A DNA stretch of 54,310 nt from Vibrio mytili (GTDB lineage Bacteria > Pseudomonadota > Gammaproteobacteria > Enterobacterales > Vibrionaceae), in assembly GCF_000830505.1 (NCBI RefSeq), contig NZ_JXOK01000005.1:1-54310 (forward strand), in the 5' to 3' direction. Both the position numbers and the translations under genes were made by a program. Each line of letters begins with the position of its first letter. The first letter of the stretch is position 1. Positions 34,560 to 43,123 of the stretch are shown here, piece after piece. The notes under the pieces were generated by a model. It was not told the origin of the DNA. It searched no databases and worked only from the letters and a program-made list of their open reading frames with translations.

Positions 34560-35847
34560 TGAAAGCACAATGGGAACAAATGAGTCCGAACATGAAGCGG
34601 GGTCTATCGGTTGCTGGTATTGCTGGTGGTCTCATTCTTATGGTGATGGTGTTTTCACCTAATCCTGACGATGGCGCAAGCAGTCGGAACCGGAAGGAAA
34701 CGATCCGGCACATTCTTACGGATACCAATACTCGTGATGTTGGGGTCGATAGTTTGGCTGCGAACGTAAAACTACTCAGTGAGCGCAATGAACAGTTACG
34801 TCGTGAAGTTGAGCGCTTGCGTCGCGACGTCGATTCAGGACGGCTAAGCCAGGTTCGCCTTCTATACCCAGTGAGGTCAATGCGGAGCTGGCCCGCCTTA
34901 GAGCGGAACTTGATGATGTTCGCGCAGGAGGTGATGCAGCAGTTGAAGGCACAAATAGCCGTTTTGAAGTGCCTTTATCTGCCATGGAATTGCCTAAAGA
35001 CGAAAAGCCACTGCCGTCTAACCCAGACGACTATTTTGCCAATGCGCCGCTGCCTGATCCGCTCTATCAGCAGCCAGCCAATGGCCAAGGTACACGAGCA
35101 CGGGATGTTCCATTGCCGCCAATCACGATTCGTATGATTGAGCCTGAAGTGGTTGCTGAACCAGAGGTTGTTGTGCAACAAGCGCCGCCTTTGTATCTAC
35201 CGGCGGGCAGCATCATCTCAGGTACTTTGATCACCGGTTTGGATGCACCTACTCACGAGTCAGCAAGACGCGAGCCTTTTCCTGCATTGCTGAGGATTCA
35301 AAAGGAAGCCATTTTACCCAACCGATTTAGAGCGGATATCAAAGAGTGTTTCTTGATCGCCGCAGGTTACGGTGATTTGAGCTCTGAGCGTGCTTATTTG
35401 CGAGGCGAGACCATTTCATGTGTGAGAGAAGATGGTGGCGTCATTGAAACACGACTGGATTCTTATGCCGTAGGTGAAGACGGCAAAGCCGGTATTCGTG
35501 GCCGATTAGTGTCGAAACAAGGCCAGCTGGTGGCCAAATCGATGATGGCCGGATTCCTTCAGGGCTTGGCAGGCGCATTTGATGTGAATCCTGTACCGAC
35601 GATTCAGACAGGTAATGCCGGTGATACTCAGCTGTACCAGCAAGTCATGAGCCAAGAAGCATTACAAGGCGCTGCGATTAAAGGCACTGGTAAAGCATTG
35701 GATCGAGTGGCCAAGTTCTATTTGGACATGGCTGAAAATATGTTCCCAGTCATAGAGGTAGACGCTGCAAGGAAAATTGAAGTCATAGTCACTCGTGGGG
35801 CCTCGTTGTCATTGGCCACTTCACAAGGGGTAGGTGCAAGAAGATGA
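34559..35847 (+). CDS. traB: Transfer protein TraB (VirB10-like; one frameshift)
   Basis: About 429 residues when joined. Inner-membrane anchor near the N terminus (LSVAGIAGGLILMVMVFS), a coiled coil (VKLLSERNEQLRREVERLRRD), a Pro-rich periplasmic stretch, and the C-terminal TrbI/VirB10 domain (AGSIISGTLITGLDAPTHES; AYLRGETISCVREDGG; GIRGRLVSKQGQ). The frame breaks near 34841: CGG-CTAAG should probably be CGGGCTAAG, giving GRAKPGSPSIPSEVNAELAR, after which the second frame is continuous. TraB spans the envelope and gates the channel. Confidence 0.86.
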
Positions 35848-35921
35848 AAAAATCCTGCATGTTGCTAACCGATCGAAGTCCGTTTCAGACAATAAGATGT
35901 GTATCCAGAGGAAAGTTAACC

Positions 35922-36494
35922 ATGACGACATCAATGCAGAATAACCCAAAGCACCAGTCAAAACAGTGGTCTAAAGCTGGATTACTTTTATTGGCAGTCG
36001 GCTCAACCTTATTGTCTGGCTGTAGTTCATTGGGTCTTGGGAGTAGTGAATATGGATGCCCAGGGATGCCTGGCGGTGTGCGCTGTTTATCCGCTCGTGA
36101 AGTCTATGAGCTTACCAGTAATGGCGCTGCACCCAAGACGATTGATGCTGTGGCGACTCGAATTGGTTCTCCCTCTGGGTATTCACAATCTGATTTAGAG
36201 ACAGGACTGCTGAGCCATCCAGCATTACCTGAGACGCAGCAATCTGCACCTATTCGCATTCCTTCAAGGGTGATGCGAATTTGGATTGCGCCTTGGGAGG
36301 ATGACCGTGGAGATCTGAATTTATCCAGCTACGTGTTTACCGAAATTGAACCGCGCCGGTGGGATATTGGGGTGTCAGCACCTCGAACGGTTTCGCCTGT
36401 GCTACGTCCACTTCAGACTCAGAGTGATTCAACCTCAGCGGGAGCTGATGGTAAGCGCGATAACTTGAGTATCTACGGAGAAACTAACGAATGA
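35922..36494 (+). CDS. traV: Outer-membrane lipoprotein TraV
   Basis: A 190-residue lipoprotein, the VirB7-like partner of TraK and TraB. The lipobox is LLSGC within LLLLAVGSTLLSGCSSLGLG, and the two further Cys of TraV (YGCPGMPGGVRC) follow. Start chosen at ATG 35922, behind GAGGAAAG, because the signal sequence begins shortly after; the longer frame from 35844 overlaps traB and would bury the lipobox far from the N terminus. The C-terminal part contains IWIAPWEDDRGDLN. It overlaps traA by four bases. Confidence 0.88.
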   Translation: MTTSMQNNPKHQSKQWSKAGLLLLAVGSTLLSGCSSLGLGSSEYGCPGMPGGVRCLSAREVYELTSNGAAPKTIDAVATRIGSPSGYSQSDLETGLLSHPALPETQQSAPIRIPSRVMRIWIAPWEDDRGDLNLSSYVFTEIEPRRWDIGVSAPRTVSPVLRPLQTQSDSTSAGADGKRDNLSIYGETNE

Positions 36495-36876
36495 CAAATG
36501 CAGTTCGCAGCATTCAAACTCAGCGCCTAATGACCATTGGTGCGTTTGGTTTGATGGCGTTAATGATTTCGGAGCCCTCATTTGCGGGCACCGGTGGTGA
36601 TGCTTTCACCGATGTGTGGGATACCCTAAAAGATTGGACCAAGGTACTTTGGGACGGATCGTAGCGGGAGCCATGGTTCTGGTGGGTATTGTGGGCGGTA
36701 TCGCTCGCCAAAGCTTGATGGCTTTTGCCTTGGGCATTGGTGGCGGTATGGGTCTCTACAACACGCCAACAGTCGTTGAAAGTGTTATGTCTGCAACCTT
36801 ACCAGTTGTTGCCAGCACTCAAGAAGTTATTGGCACAACTGTTCCAGCAATCAGCGCCGTTTTACTGGGCACCTGA
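36491..36876 (+). CDS. traA: Pilin precursor TraA (one frameshift)
   Basis: About 128 residues when corrected. A cleavable leader (MTIGAFGLMALMISEPSFAG) is followed by a short polar segment (TGGDAFTDVWDTLKDW) and two hydrophobic segments (VAGAMVLVGIVGGIARQSL; AFALGIGGGMGLYNTP), the pattern of conjugative pilins. The frame breaks near 36640: GGACC-AAGG should probably be GGACCCAAGG, giving DWTQGTLGRIVAGAMV and running to TGA 36874-36876. Cargo follows directly. Confidence 0.83.
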
Positions 36877-36916
36877 TAAAATTGACGGCTTCTCGTGTGA
36901 TAGGGGAGCCGTCATC

Positions 36917-37411
36917 TCACTCTGTGGACAATGATTTTTCGATATCGCAGATCCGTGCCATGAGTACTAAAGGGTCAAACGTCGATTCTTTGAAGCCAAA
37001 TTTCTTGTAGAACGTTTGCGCAGTGTCATCAATAGCATGGACTAAGATTCCTGCTCCACCGACAGCGTTCATTGCTTGTACTGAGCGAATGATGCAATCT
37101 TTTAAAAGACCGGCCGCAATGCCTTGACCTTGATAGGCATTATCAACCCCAAGCCTGGCTAGAATCACCATGGGAATGGGATCTGGACTATTCCTTCTTA
37201 ATGAACTGAAAGCTTGTTCTCTGGAAACTGATCCCATGGCAATGGCATAGTACCCGACCACTTGATGGGCGTCAGTGTCATTGACCACATACACTCTCGC
37301 GGTTCCCCGCTTTTGACTCTTTAACGCCTGTTTTCTTAACCAAGTATCGAGTTCTTCGATGCCACATTGAAAGGTGTTAATCTCGTGCTCATCAGTGAGT
37401 AGTTGGTGCAC
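36917..37411 (-). CDS. GNAT-family acetyltransferase toxin (TacT-like)
   Basis: A 164-residue GNAT protein. The acetyl-CoA loop is RLGVDNAYQGQGIAAGLLKD (R/Q-x-x-G-x-A pattern, ~93-112), and the C-terminal FYKKFGFKESTFDPLVLMA has the conserved Tyr. Toxins of this group acetylate aminoacyl-tRNA and stop translation. Its gene starts right after the DUF1778 antitoxin gene on the same strand, as in TacAT/AtaRT pairs. It occupies the traA/dsbC cargo position where SXT carries the mosAT pair, so it probably serves element maintenance. Confidence 0.82.
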   Translation of the reverse strand: MHQLLTDEHEINTFQCGIEELDTWLRKQALKSQKRGTARVYVVNDTDAHQVVGYYAIAMGSVSREQAFSSLRRNSPDPIPMVILARLGVDNAYQGQGIAAGLLKDCIIRSVQAMNAVGGAGILVHAIDDTAQTFYKKFGFKESTFDPLVLMARICDIEKSLSTE

Positions 37412-37678
37412 TTATTCCCAAGGCGCTTTCCTTTTAAACAGATCTTTCATACCTTCAAGAGTCTGTGGCTCTGCACGAAGTTCGTTATCAAACGCTTCAA
37501 AAGCTTTTGCTTCAAGAACAAAATCCCGCTGTTCTGCCAGTATACTATGCGCTTCATTGAGCGCTGCCTGCTGAATGAATACAGTTCTATCGACTTTTTT
37601 TAAACTTGCTGCGGCATCAATAATGTCTCTTACCGATGGCAGTACTCGCATGTTGATTGGCGCTGTCTTTGTAGCCAT
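37412..37678 (-). CDS. DUF1778 ribbon-helix-helix antitoxin
   Basis: An 88-residue protein (MATKTAPINMRVLPSVRDII, DAAASLKKVDRTVFIQQAAL), a typical DUF1778 RHH antitoxin: N-terminal DNA-binding beta strand and helices, then an unstructured tail that wraps the GNAT toxin. The start is ATG 37678; the longer frame to 37738 lacks a ribosome site, whereas AGAGGA lies upstream of 37678. It is first in the operon, immediately before the toxin. The AT-rich stretch upstream (GTATATCTACTTAATACAC) is a likely self-operator. Confidence 0.82.
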   Translation of the reverse strand: MATKTAPINMRVLPSVRDIIDAAASLKKVDRTVFIQQAALNEAHSILAEQRDFVLEAKAFEAFDNELRAEPQTLEGMKDLFKRKAPWE

Positions 37679-37854
37679 GGCACTGTCCTCTGTATATCTA
37701 CTTAATACACAGTTTAAATGACTTTTTCGTGTAGTCAATAGATATACGAGTTGTTGGGCGTGAAACTTTGAGCGTAGGTCAGTTTGATTTCGAGGGTATG
37801 TAACTCTTTTTGGTTTAAAACATTGTAAAAATTAACACCAGGGGTGTGAAAAAA

Positions 37855-37998
37855 ATGAATCAGCCAAACCAGATGGCTGGAGGGGAAGCCTGTAAGGCTG
37901 CCAGAATGAACGCTAAACCTGAACAAATAGTGCGTAACAACAAGTGGCACCCTAGCAAGGCATCCAATTCTTCAATCTATCTAACCGAGTCCACATAG
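37855..37998 (+). CDS. Small ORF between the toxin-antitoxin pair and dsbC
   Basis: A 47-codon frame (MNQPNQMAGGEACKAARMNA, KPEQIVRNNKWHPSKASNSS) in the 308-bp gap between the DUF1778 gene and dsbC. A GTGTGAAAAAA leader gives a weak ribosome site only. Composition is polar, with no motif. It could be real and coupled to the backbone or merely chance; there is no other gene candidate in this gap. Confidence 0.25.
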   Translation: MNQPNQMAGGEACKAARMNAKPEQIVRNNKWHPSKASNSSIYLTEST

Positions 37999-38046
37999 GA
38001 CAACTGCATAGACTGGAGCCTCGATTTACATTAACGAGGACTCCTC

Positions 38047-38739
38047 ATGCGAAAACTATCTCCAATTATTCTGGCGCTTACGCTATCTCCATTGGTTCAA
38101 GCTGAACCTGTGTCTGAAGTGTCGCCAGTTGGCAAAATTGACGGCATGGTTTCTTTGCCGGTCACGGGTATGAAAGCGGTCGAAAGCAATGGCCGTATTG
38201 TTTTCATGTCAGACAGTGGCCGGTTCGTCATTGATGGCACGCTCTATGATGCCTGGTCCAAAAAGCCGCTTACCAGCCTTGAAGAAATTCGTGAAGCGGG
38301 GAACACGCTGGACTTAAGTCGTCTTGGCTTAAAAATGGATGATTTGAACCCACTGACGCTGGGCGAAGGCAAAAAGAAAGTGGTGGTCTTTGTTGACCCA
38401 CGATGCCCGCACTGCCATGAGCTTTTGAAACAAGCCCTACCGTTAACCAAAGAATACACCTTCCAAATACTCCCTGTGCCAGTGCTTGGTCCTGATTCAG
38501 AGCGTCAGGTTCGCCAGCTTGGCTGTGCGCGTGACAAGAAAGCAGCCACCGATGCATTGCTCAATGGCCGGATTGGTAACCTAGAACAGGATGATGCCTG
38601 CAACTTAGAGCCAATGCAGCGTACCTTGGTGACGGCTCAAATCCTGGGCATTCAAGGTGTGCCTTTCATTGTCGCCAATGATGGTCGCATCAGCCGAGGC
38701 CGTCCTTATGATCTTTCTGCTTGGTTGGAGGGGCGTTAA
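38047..38739 (+). CDS. dsbC: Periplasmic disulfide isomerase, DsbC-like
   Basis: A 230-residue thioredoxin-fold protein with a signal peptide (MRKLSPIILALTLSPLVQA), an N-terminal dimerisation region and the active site VFVDPRCPHCHEL (CPHC at ~120-123), followed by the cis-Pro segment (IQGVPFIVAND). It would form or shuffle disulfides in Cys-rich transfer proteins such as TraN, TraU and TraV. It ends overlapping traC (TAATG). Conserved backbone gene in SXT/R391. Confidence 0.88.
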   Translation: MRKLSPIILALTLSPLVQAEPVSEVSPVGKIDGMVSLPVTGMKAVESNGRIVFMSDSGRFVIDGTLYDAWSKKPLTSLEEIREAGNTLDLSRLGLKMDDLNPLTLGEGKKKVVVFVDPRCPHCHELLKQALPLTKEYTFQILPVPVLGPDSERQVRQLGCARDKKAATDALLNGRIGNLEQDDACNLEPMQRTLVTAQILGIQGVPFIVANDGRISRGRPYDLSAWLEGR

Positions 38740-41138
38740 TGAAAGCCTCTCTGTATTCAGGGCAACGCGCTTCAGAGCTGTTGCCAGTATTGGCCTATTC
38801 CGACGATGAGCAACTGTTTTTCATGGAAGACCAAAGTGTTGGCTTTGGTTTTCTATGTGACCCATTGCCCGGTGGTGATGAGTCTGTTGCAGACAGGGTT
38901 AATGTTCTACTCAACAACGACTGGCCAAAAGATACTTTGCTGCAATTTGGCCTGTACGCCTCGCCTGATATTCAAACCGACCTTCAGCGCATGATGGGCT
39001 TACGGCATCGTCAATCCGATCCATTGCTCAGGGCGTCGATTCGCAAACGTGCCGATTTCCTCGATGGGGGCACGGTTCAACCGATAGAAGAATCGACCCA
39101 GACTCAGGTACGCAACTTTCAACTGATCGTCACCTGCAAATTGCCTTTGGAAAGTCCTATACCGACGGAGCGTGAGTTGAGTCGAGCATCCGCGCTTCGA
39201 GCTTCTTTCTCTCAGGCGTTGGCAACGGTTGGTTTTCGCGTCACTGAGATGACTGACCGAAATTGGCTCGCGGCATTAAGTGCGCAACTTAACTGGGGAA
39301 AAGATGCTTCTTGGCGTAATCCATCTCCAATCCGCAGTGAGGCAGATAAACCACTTCGAGAGCAAGTGTTGGATTATGACCGATCTATCAAGGTGGATAG
39401 CCAAGGTCTGATGCTGGGTGATTACCGAGTTAAAACCTTATCGTTTAAGCGCTTGCCTGAGCGGATCTGGTTTGGTCATGCCGCAAGTTTTGCGGGCGAT
39501 ATGATGACGGGTAGTCGCGGTTTACGCGGAAGCTTTTTGCTGAATGTCACCATTCACTTTCCTTCAGCTGAGGCGATGCGATCTCGTCTAGAGACGAAGC
39601 GTCAATGGGCGGTCAATCAGGCCTATGGCCCGATGCTCAAGTTTGTGCCGGTGCTTGCAGCCAAGAAAAAGGGATTTGATGTTCTTTTTGAAGCTTTGCA
39701 AGAAGGTGATCGTCCTATTCGGGCCAATATGACTTTGACGCTGTTTTCACCAACGGAAGAAGCGTCCATCAGCTCTGTTTCAAATGCTCGAACTTATTTC
39801 AAAGAACTCGGATTTGAGCTGATGGAAGACAAGTATTTCTGTTTGCCCATTTTCCTGAATGCCTTGCCATTTGGTGCTGACCGCCAGGCGATGAACGACT
39901 TGTTTCGATTCAAGACCATGGCGACACGGCATGTGATCCCTCTGTTGCCTTTGTTTGCAGATTGGAAAGGCACGGGCACGCCAGTGATTAACTTTGTTTC
40001 CCGTAATGGCCAGGTTATGAGTGTATCCCTTTATGACTCGGGCAGTAATTACAATTGTTGCATCGCGGCGCAATCGGGGTCGGGTAAGTCATTCCTGGTG
40101 AACGAAATCATCTCCTCCTACTTATCAGAAGGCGGGCAATGCTGGGTGATTGATGTTGGCCGCTCTTATGAAAAACTGTGTGAAGTCTATGACGGTGAGT
40201 TCTTACAGTTCGGGCGGAACAGTGGTATCTGCTTAAATCCGTTTGAAATCGTTGAGGACTATGACGAAGAAGCGGATGTACTGGTTGGGTTATTGGCCGC
40301 GATGGCCGCACCCACGCAGTCATTAACCGATTTTCAGATGGCCAACCTAAAGCGTCAGACCCGTGAACTGTGGGAGAAAAAAGGTCGTGCCATGTTAGTT
40401 GATGATGTGGCAGAGGCCTTGAAAAATCACGAAGACCGACGTGTGCAGGATGTGGGTGAGCAGCTCTATCCGTTTACGACACAGGGTGAATATGGTCGCT
40501 TCTTTAATGGCCACAACAATATTCGCTTCAAAAACCGTTTCACTGTTTTGGAGTTAGAAGAGCTCAAGGGGCGCAAGCACCTACAACAAGTGGTGTTGCT
40601 TCAGCTTATCTACCAAATCCAACAAGAGATGTACTTAGGTGAGCGTGATCGTCGCAAGATTGTGTTCATTGACGAAGCCTGGGATCTGCTGACTCAAGGT
40701 GATGTCGGTAAGTTCATCGAGACGGGTTACCGGCGATTTCGAAAATATGGCGGCAGTGCTGTAACGGTAACGCAGTCGGTCAACGATTTGTATGACAGCC
40801 CTACAGGTAAAGCCATCGCTGAAAACTCGGCCAATATGTACCTGCTTGGCCAAAAAGCTGAAACCATCAACGCGCTCAAAAAAGAAGGCCGCTTACCACT
40901 AAGTGAAGGCGGCTACGAATACCTGAAAACGGTTCATACCGTCACGGGTGTCTATTCCGAAATTTTCTTTATTACCGAAATGGGCACCGGGATTGGCCGC
41001 CTCATCGTCGATCCGTTTCACAAGCTGTTGTACTCGTCCCGTGCAGAAGATGTAAACGCGATTAAACAGTTAACGCGCAAAGGCCTTTCTGTTGCTGATG
41101 CCATCTCCCAGTTGTTAAAGGAGCGAGGCTATGAATAA
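38739..41138 (+). CDS. traC: Secretion ATPase TraC (VirB4-like)
   Basis: A 799-residue ATPase that powers pilus assembly. The N-terminal TraC_F_IV domain is followed by Walker A CIAAQSGSGKSFLVNEI (~442-458), WVIDVGRSYEKL, Walker B RKIVFIDEAWDLL (~637-649) and a conserved FRKYGGSAVTVTQSVND. Start ATG 38739 overlaps the dsbC stop; the longer frame to 38721 is out of register with the ribosome site. It overlaps the next gene start (GGCTATGAATAAG). Confidence 0.92.
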   Translation: MKASLYSGQRASELLPVLAYSDDEQLFFMEDQSVGFGFLCDPLPGGDESVADRVNVLLNNDWPKDTLLQFGLYASPDIQTDLQRMMGLRHRQSDPLLRASIRKRADFLDGGTVQPIEESTQTQVRNFQLIVTCKLPLESPIPTERELSRASALRASFSQALATVGFRVTEMTDRNWLAALSAQLNWGKDASWRNPSPIRSEADKPLREQVLDYDRSIKVDSQGLMLGDYRVKTLSFKRLPERIWFGHAASFAGDMMTGSRGLRGSFLLNVTIHFPSAEAMRSRLETKRQWAVNQAYGPMLKFVPVLAAKKKGFDVLFEALQEGDRPIRANMTLTLFSPTEEASISSVSNARTYFKELGFELMEDKYFCLPIFLNALPFGADRQAMNDLFRFKTMATRHVIPLLPLFADWKGTGTPVINFVSRNGQVMSVSLYDSGSNYNCCIAAQSGSGKSFLVNEIISSYLSEGGQCWVIDVGRSYEKLCEVYDGEFLQFGRNSGICLNPFEIVEDYDEEADVLVGLLAAMAAPTQSLTDFQMANLKRQTRELWEKKGRAMLVDDVAEALKNHEDRRVQDVGEQLYPFTTQGEYGRFFNGHNNIRFKNRFTVLELEELKGRKHLQQVVLLQLIYQIQQEMYLGERDRRKIVFIDEAWDLLTQGDVGKFIETGYRRFRKYGGSAVTVTQSVNDLYDSPTGKAIAENSANMYLLGQKAETINALKKEGRLPLSEGGYEYLKTVHTVTGVYSEIFFITEMGTGIGRLIVDPFHKLLYSSRAEDVNAIKQLTRKGLSVADAISQLLKERGYE

Positions 41139-41477
41139 GTCCACGCTTTGGCCATTTATGGCTCTATTACTTTGTCTATTGCTGGTAGCGGTTTAATGAC
41201 CAGCTGGCTCTTAATGAAAACACTCGAACCCATCCACAGCCAGTTGGCGTTAAGTACGCCCATTGCGGTCGTGGATTTTGGGGAGGCGGTATTATCACTG
41301 GGCCCTAATGCCAGCGAACAAGACATCGAATCCAGGTTGCTTCAAACCAATCAGCAAATTGAAAAGTTAAAAGCAGCCGGTTTTATCGTGCTGGATGCCC
41401 AAGCGGTGGTGGGTGCTGATGATTCCGTATTTGTGCCAGTAGGCTCAAAGGAGGTGTCTCATGCAGATACTCCGTAA
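41131..41477 (+). CDS. TrbI-like assembly protein (F-type; one frameshift)
   Basis: About 115 residues when corrected. An N-terminal membrane anchor (LWPFMALLLCLLLVAG) and a soluble part (PIAVVDFGEAVLSLGPNASE; KAAGFIVLDAQAVVGADDSVF) resemble F-type TrbI, which modulates pilus retraction. The ATG at 41131 overlaps the traC end. The frame breaks near 41191: GTAGCGGTTTAATG should probably be GTAGCGGGTTTAATG, converting a stop into GLMTSWLLMK. It overlaps trhF by 17 nt. Confidence 0.68.
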
Positions 41478-41973
41478 AAGAATGCCTTGGCGGCCATATC
41501 TCATTCGGTTGACCGTTCTTGCGTTAATCATGGCCTTGGTAGGCACCTACGCCATGATGCGCTACCGAATAGGTATCGATACCCAGCAAGAGCGCTGCCT
41601 GCCTGATACCACGGTGTATCTGATTGACCTATGGAATAAAGAGCCCGTTAAGGATGGTTTGTATGCCTTCCACTCAAAAGGACTTGCTCCGTTATATAAC
41701 GACGGTACTCGGATGCTGAAACGCCTGACAGGGATGCCTGGGGATGAAGTCAATGTGACGCCTGAGCATGTGCTGGTGAACGGTGCTGAAGTCTCTACCG
41801 GCATGGCATTAGCCCAGCGTCTTGGTGTGGCGGGATCACAATTTAGCCGCTCATTGACGCTGCAAGAAAACGAATACTGGTTTTCCGGTGAGGCTGCAAC
41901 GAGTTTCGACTCCCGCTATTGGAATGCCGTTAAGCGCGAGCAGATTGTCGGTCGCGCTTGGCCGCTTTGGTAG
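41461..41973 (+). CDS. trhF: TrhF-like S26-family signal-peptidase homologue
   Basis: A 170-residue membrane-anchored protein (LTVLALIMALVGTYAM, ~12-27) of the S26/TraF peptidase type, probably used in pilin maturation. The general-base Lys lies in RMLKRLTGMPGDEVNV (~78-93). At the place of the catalytic Ser the sequence reads QQERCLPDTTVYLID, so Cys occupies that position, if aligned correctly. Conserved between the trbI-like gene and traW in this element family. Confidence 0.72.
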   Translation: MQILRKRMPWRPYLIRLTVLALIMALVGTYAMMRYRIGIDTQQERCLPDTTVYLIDLWNKEPVKDGLYAFHSKGLAPLYNDGTRMLKRLTGMPGDEVNVTPEHVLVNGAEVSTGMALAQRLGVAGSQFSRSLTLQENEYWFSGEAATSFDSRYWNAVKREQIVGRAWPLW

Positions 41974-41983
41974 GAGGTAGATG

Positions 41984-43123
41984 ATGCAAAGACTATGTCT
42001 CTTATTTTTGTTGGTTGCGCCATTGTTTTGGAAGCAATTGTCTTGGGCGAAAGTGCCTGACTCACAAGAGCCTTTTCTGTTGTCTGACGAAGACAAAAAG
42101 ATCGTTGAAATGAGCCGCAGCATTTTACAAAGTGCTGTGGATGGTTCATCTGAATACATCGAGCCTTTTTCACCGATTGAACAACCTGCGTCGCTCAAAC
42201 ACAACGATGAATGGTTGATTTTTGCGTCGTCTTCACTGGGGGATTCGTCACTGAAGCAGCTATTTAATGAGGCCAGTGCTACCGGCGCTATTGTGTTGTT
42301 TCGGGGAATTCCTGAAGGAAAGACCTTGGGGGCGGCTATCCGTGATTGGCATACGCTGATGACGGGGCTTGATCCTGTTCCTCAGGTTCTAATCGATCCG
42401 AAAGCCTTTGTGCACTGGCGGGTGACTAGCGTGCCTGCCATTTTCCGCATAGAAGATGACAAGGTGACTGCAAGTGCACTAGGGGTTTACAGCAAGGACT
42501 GGTTGCAGCGTCAAATTGAAACAGGCAATACCGGTTCATTGGGTCAACGCGGTCCTATTCATTCGATTTTAGAACCGGATTTGATGCAAGTGGCGATGCA
42601 GCGTTTACAGTCGCTTGACCTGGGCGCGTTAAAGAAAAAAGCCATTGAGCGTTTCTGGTCTCGCCAAACTTTCACTGACTTACCCAAAGCCACGCAGTAT
42701 CGGATAAGAACGGTTGATCCAACCATCGTCATGCAGCGGCCACTATTGGATGCCAATGGCCGAACATTGATCCCAGCAGGAACGCGTATTAACCCGCTTA
42801 AAGCCTTGCCGTTTACTCAGCAGCTTGTGGTGTTTAATGCGTCGAACGCTGAAGAAGTGGACGCAGTTGCGCATTGGCTTGAGACGCAAGATAGGACACT
42901 GCGCCGCATTACGCTTATCACCACGCAGCTCGACCGTGCCCAAGGCTGGAATCGCCTCAATGCGCTCGAAAAGACATTGGATAGTCCGGTTTACCTTCTC
43001 AATGCCTCGCTAAAGCAGCGCTTTGATTTGCAAGTCACCCCATCGTTTGTTCAAGCAAAGGGGCTCGCGTTTGAAATAGAAGAAATTCCAGCAAAGGAGC
43101 TTGTTCATGAAAAAGCTCAATAA
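41984..43123 (+). CDS. traW: Pilus assembly protein TraW with TrbC-like domain
   Basis: A 379-residue exported protein: signal peptide (LCLLFLLVAPLFWKQLSWA), an N-terminal TrbC-like thioredoxin-fold part (WLIFASSSLGDSSLKQLFNE; AIVLFRGIPEGKTLGAAIRD; VPAIFRIED) and a C-terminal TraW-like part (QRPLLDANGRTLIPAGTRIN, PLKALPFTQQLVVF) ending in a second TrbC-like repeat (DSPVYLLNASLKQRFDLQVT). The fusion of functions kept as separate genes in F is usual in SXT/R391. ATG at 41984, with a second at 41981; the ribosome site is AGGAGG. It overlaps traU. Confidence 0.85.
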   Translation: MQRLCLLFLLVAPLFWKQLSWAKVPDSQEPFLLSDEDKKIVEMSRSILQSAVDGSSEYIEPFSPIEQPASLKHNDEWLIFASSSLGDSSLKQLFNEASATGAIVLFRGIPEGKTLGAAIRDWHTLMTGLDPVPQVLIDPKAFVHWRVTSVPAIFRIEDDKVTASALGVYSKDWLQRQIETGNTGSLGQRGPIHSILEPDLMQVAMQRLQSLDLGALKKKAIERFWSRQTFTDLPKATQYRIRTVDPTIVMQRPLLDANGRTLIPAGTRINPLKALPFTQQLVVFNASNAEEVDAVAHWLETQDRTLRRITLITTQLDRAQGWNRLNALEKTLDSPVYLLNASLKQRFDLQVTPSFVQAKGLAFEIEEIPAKELVHEKAQ

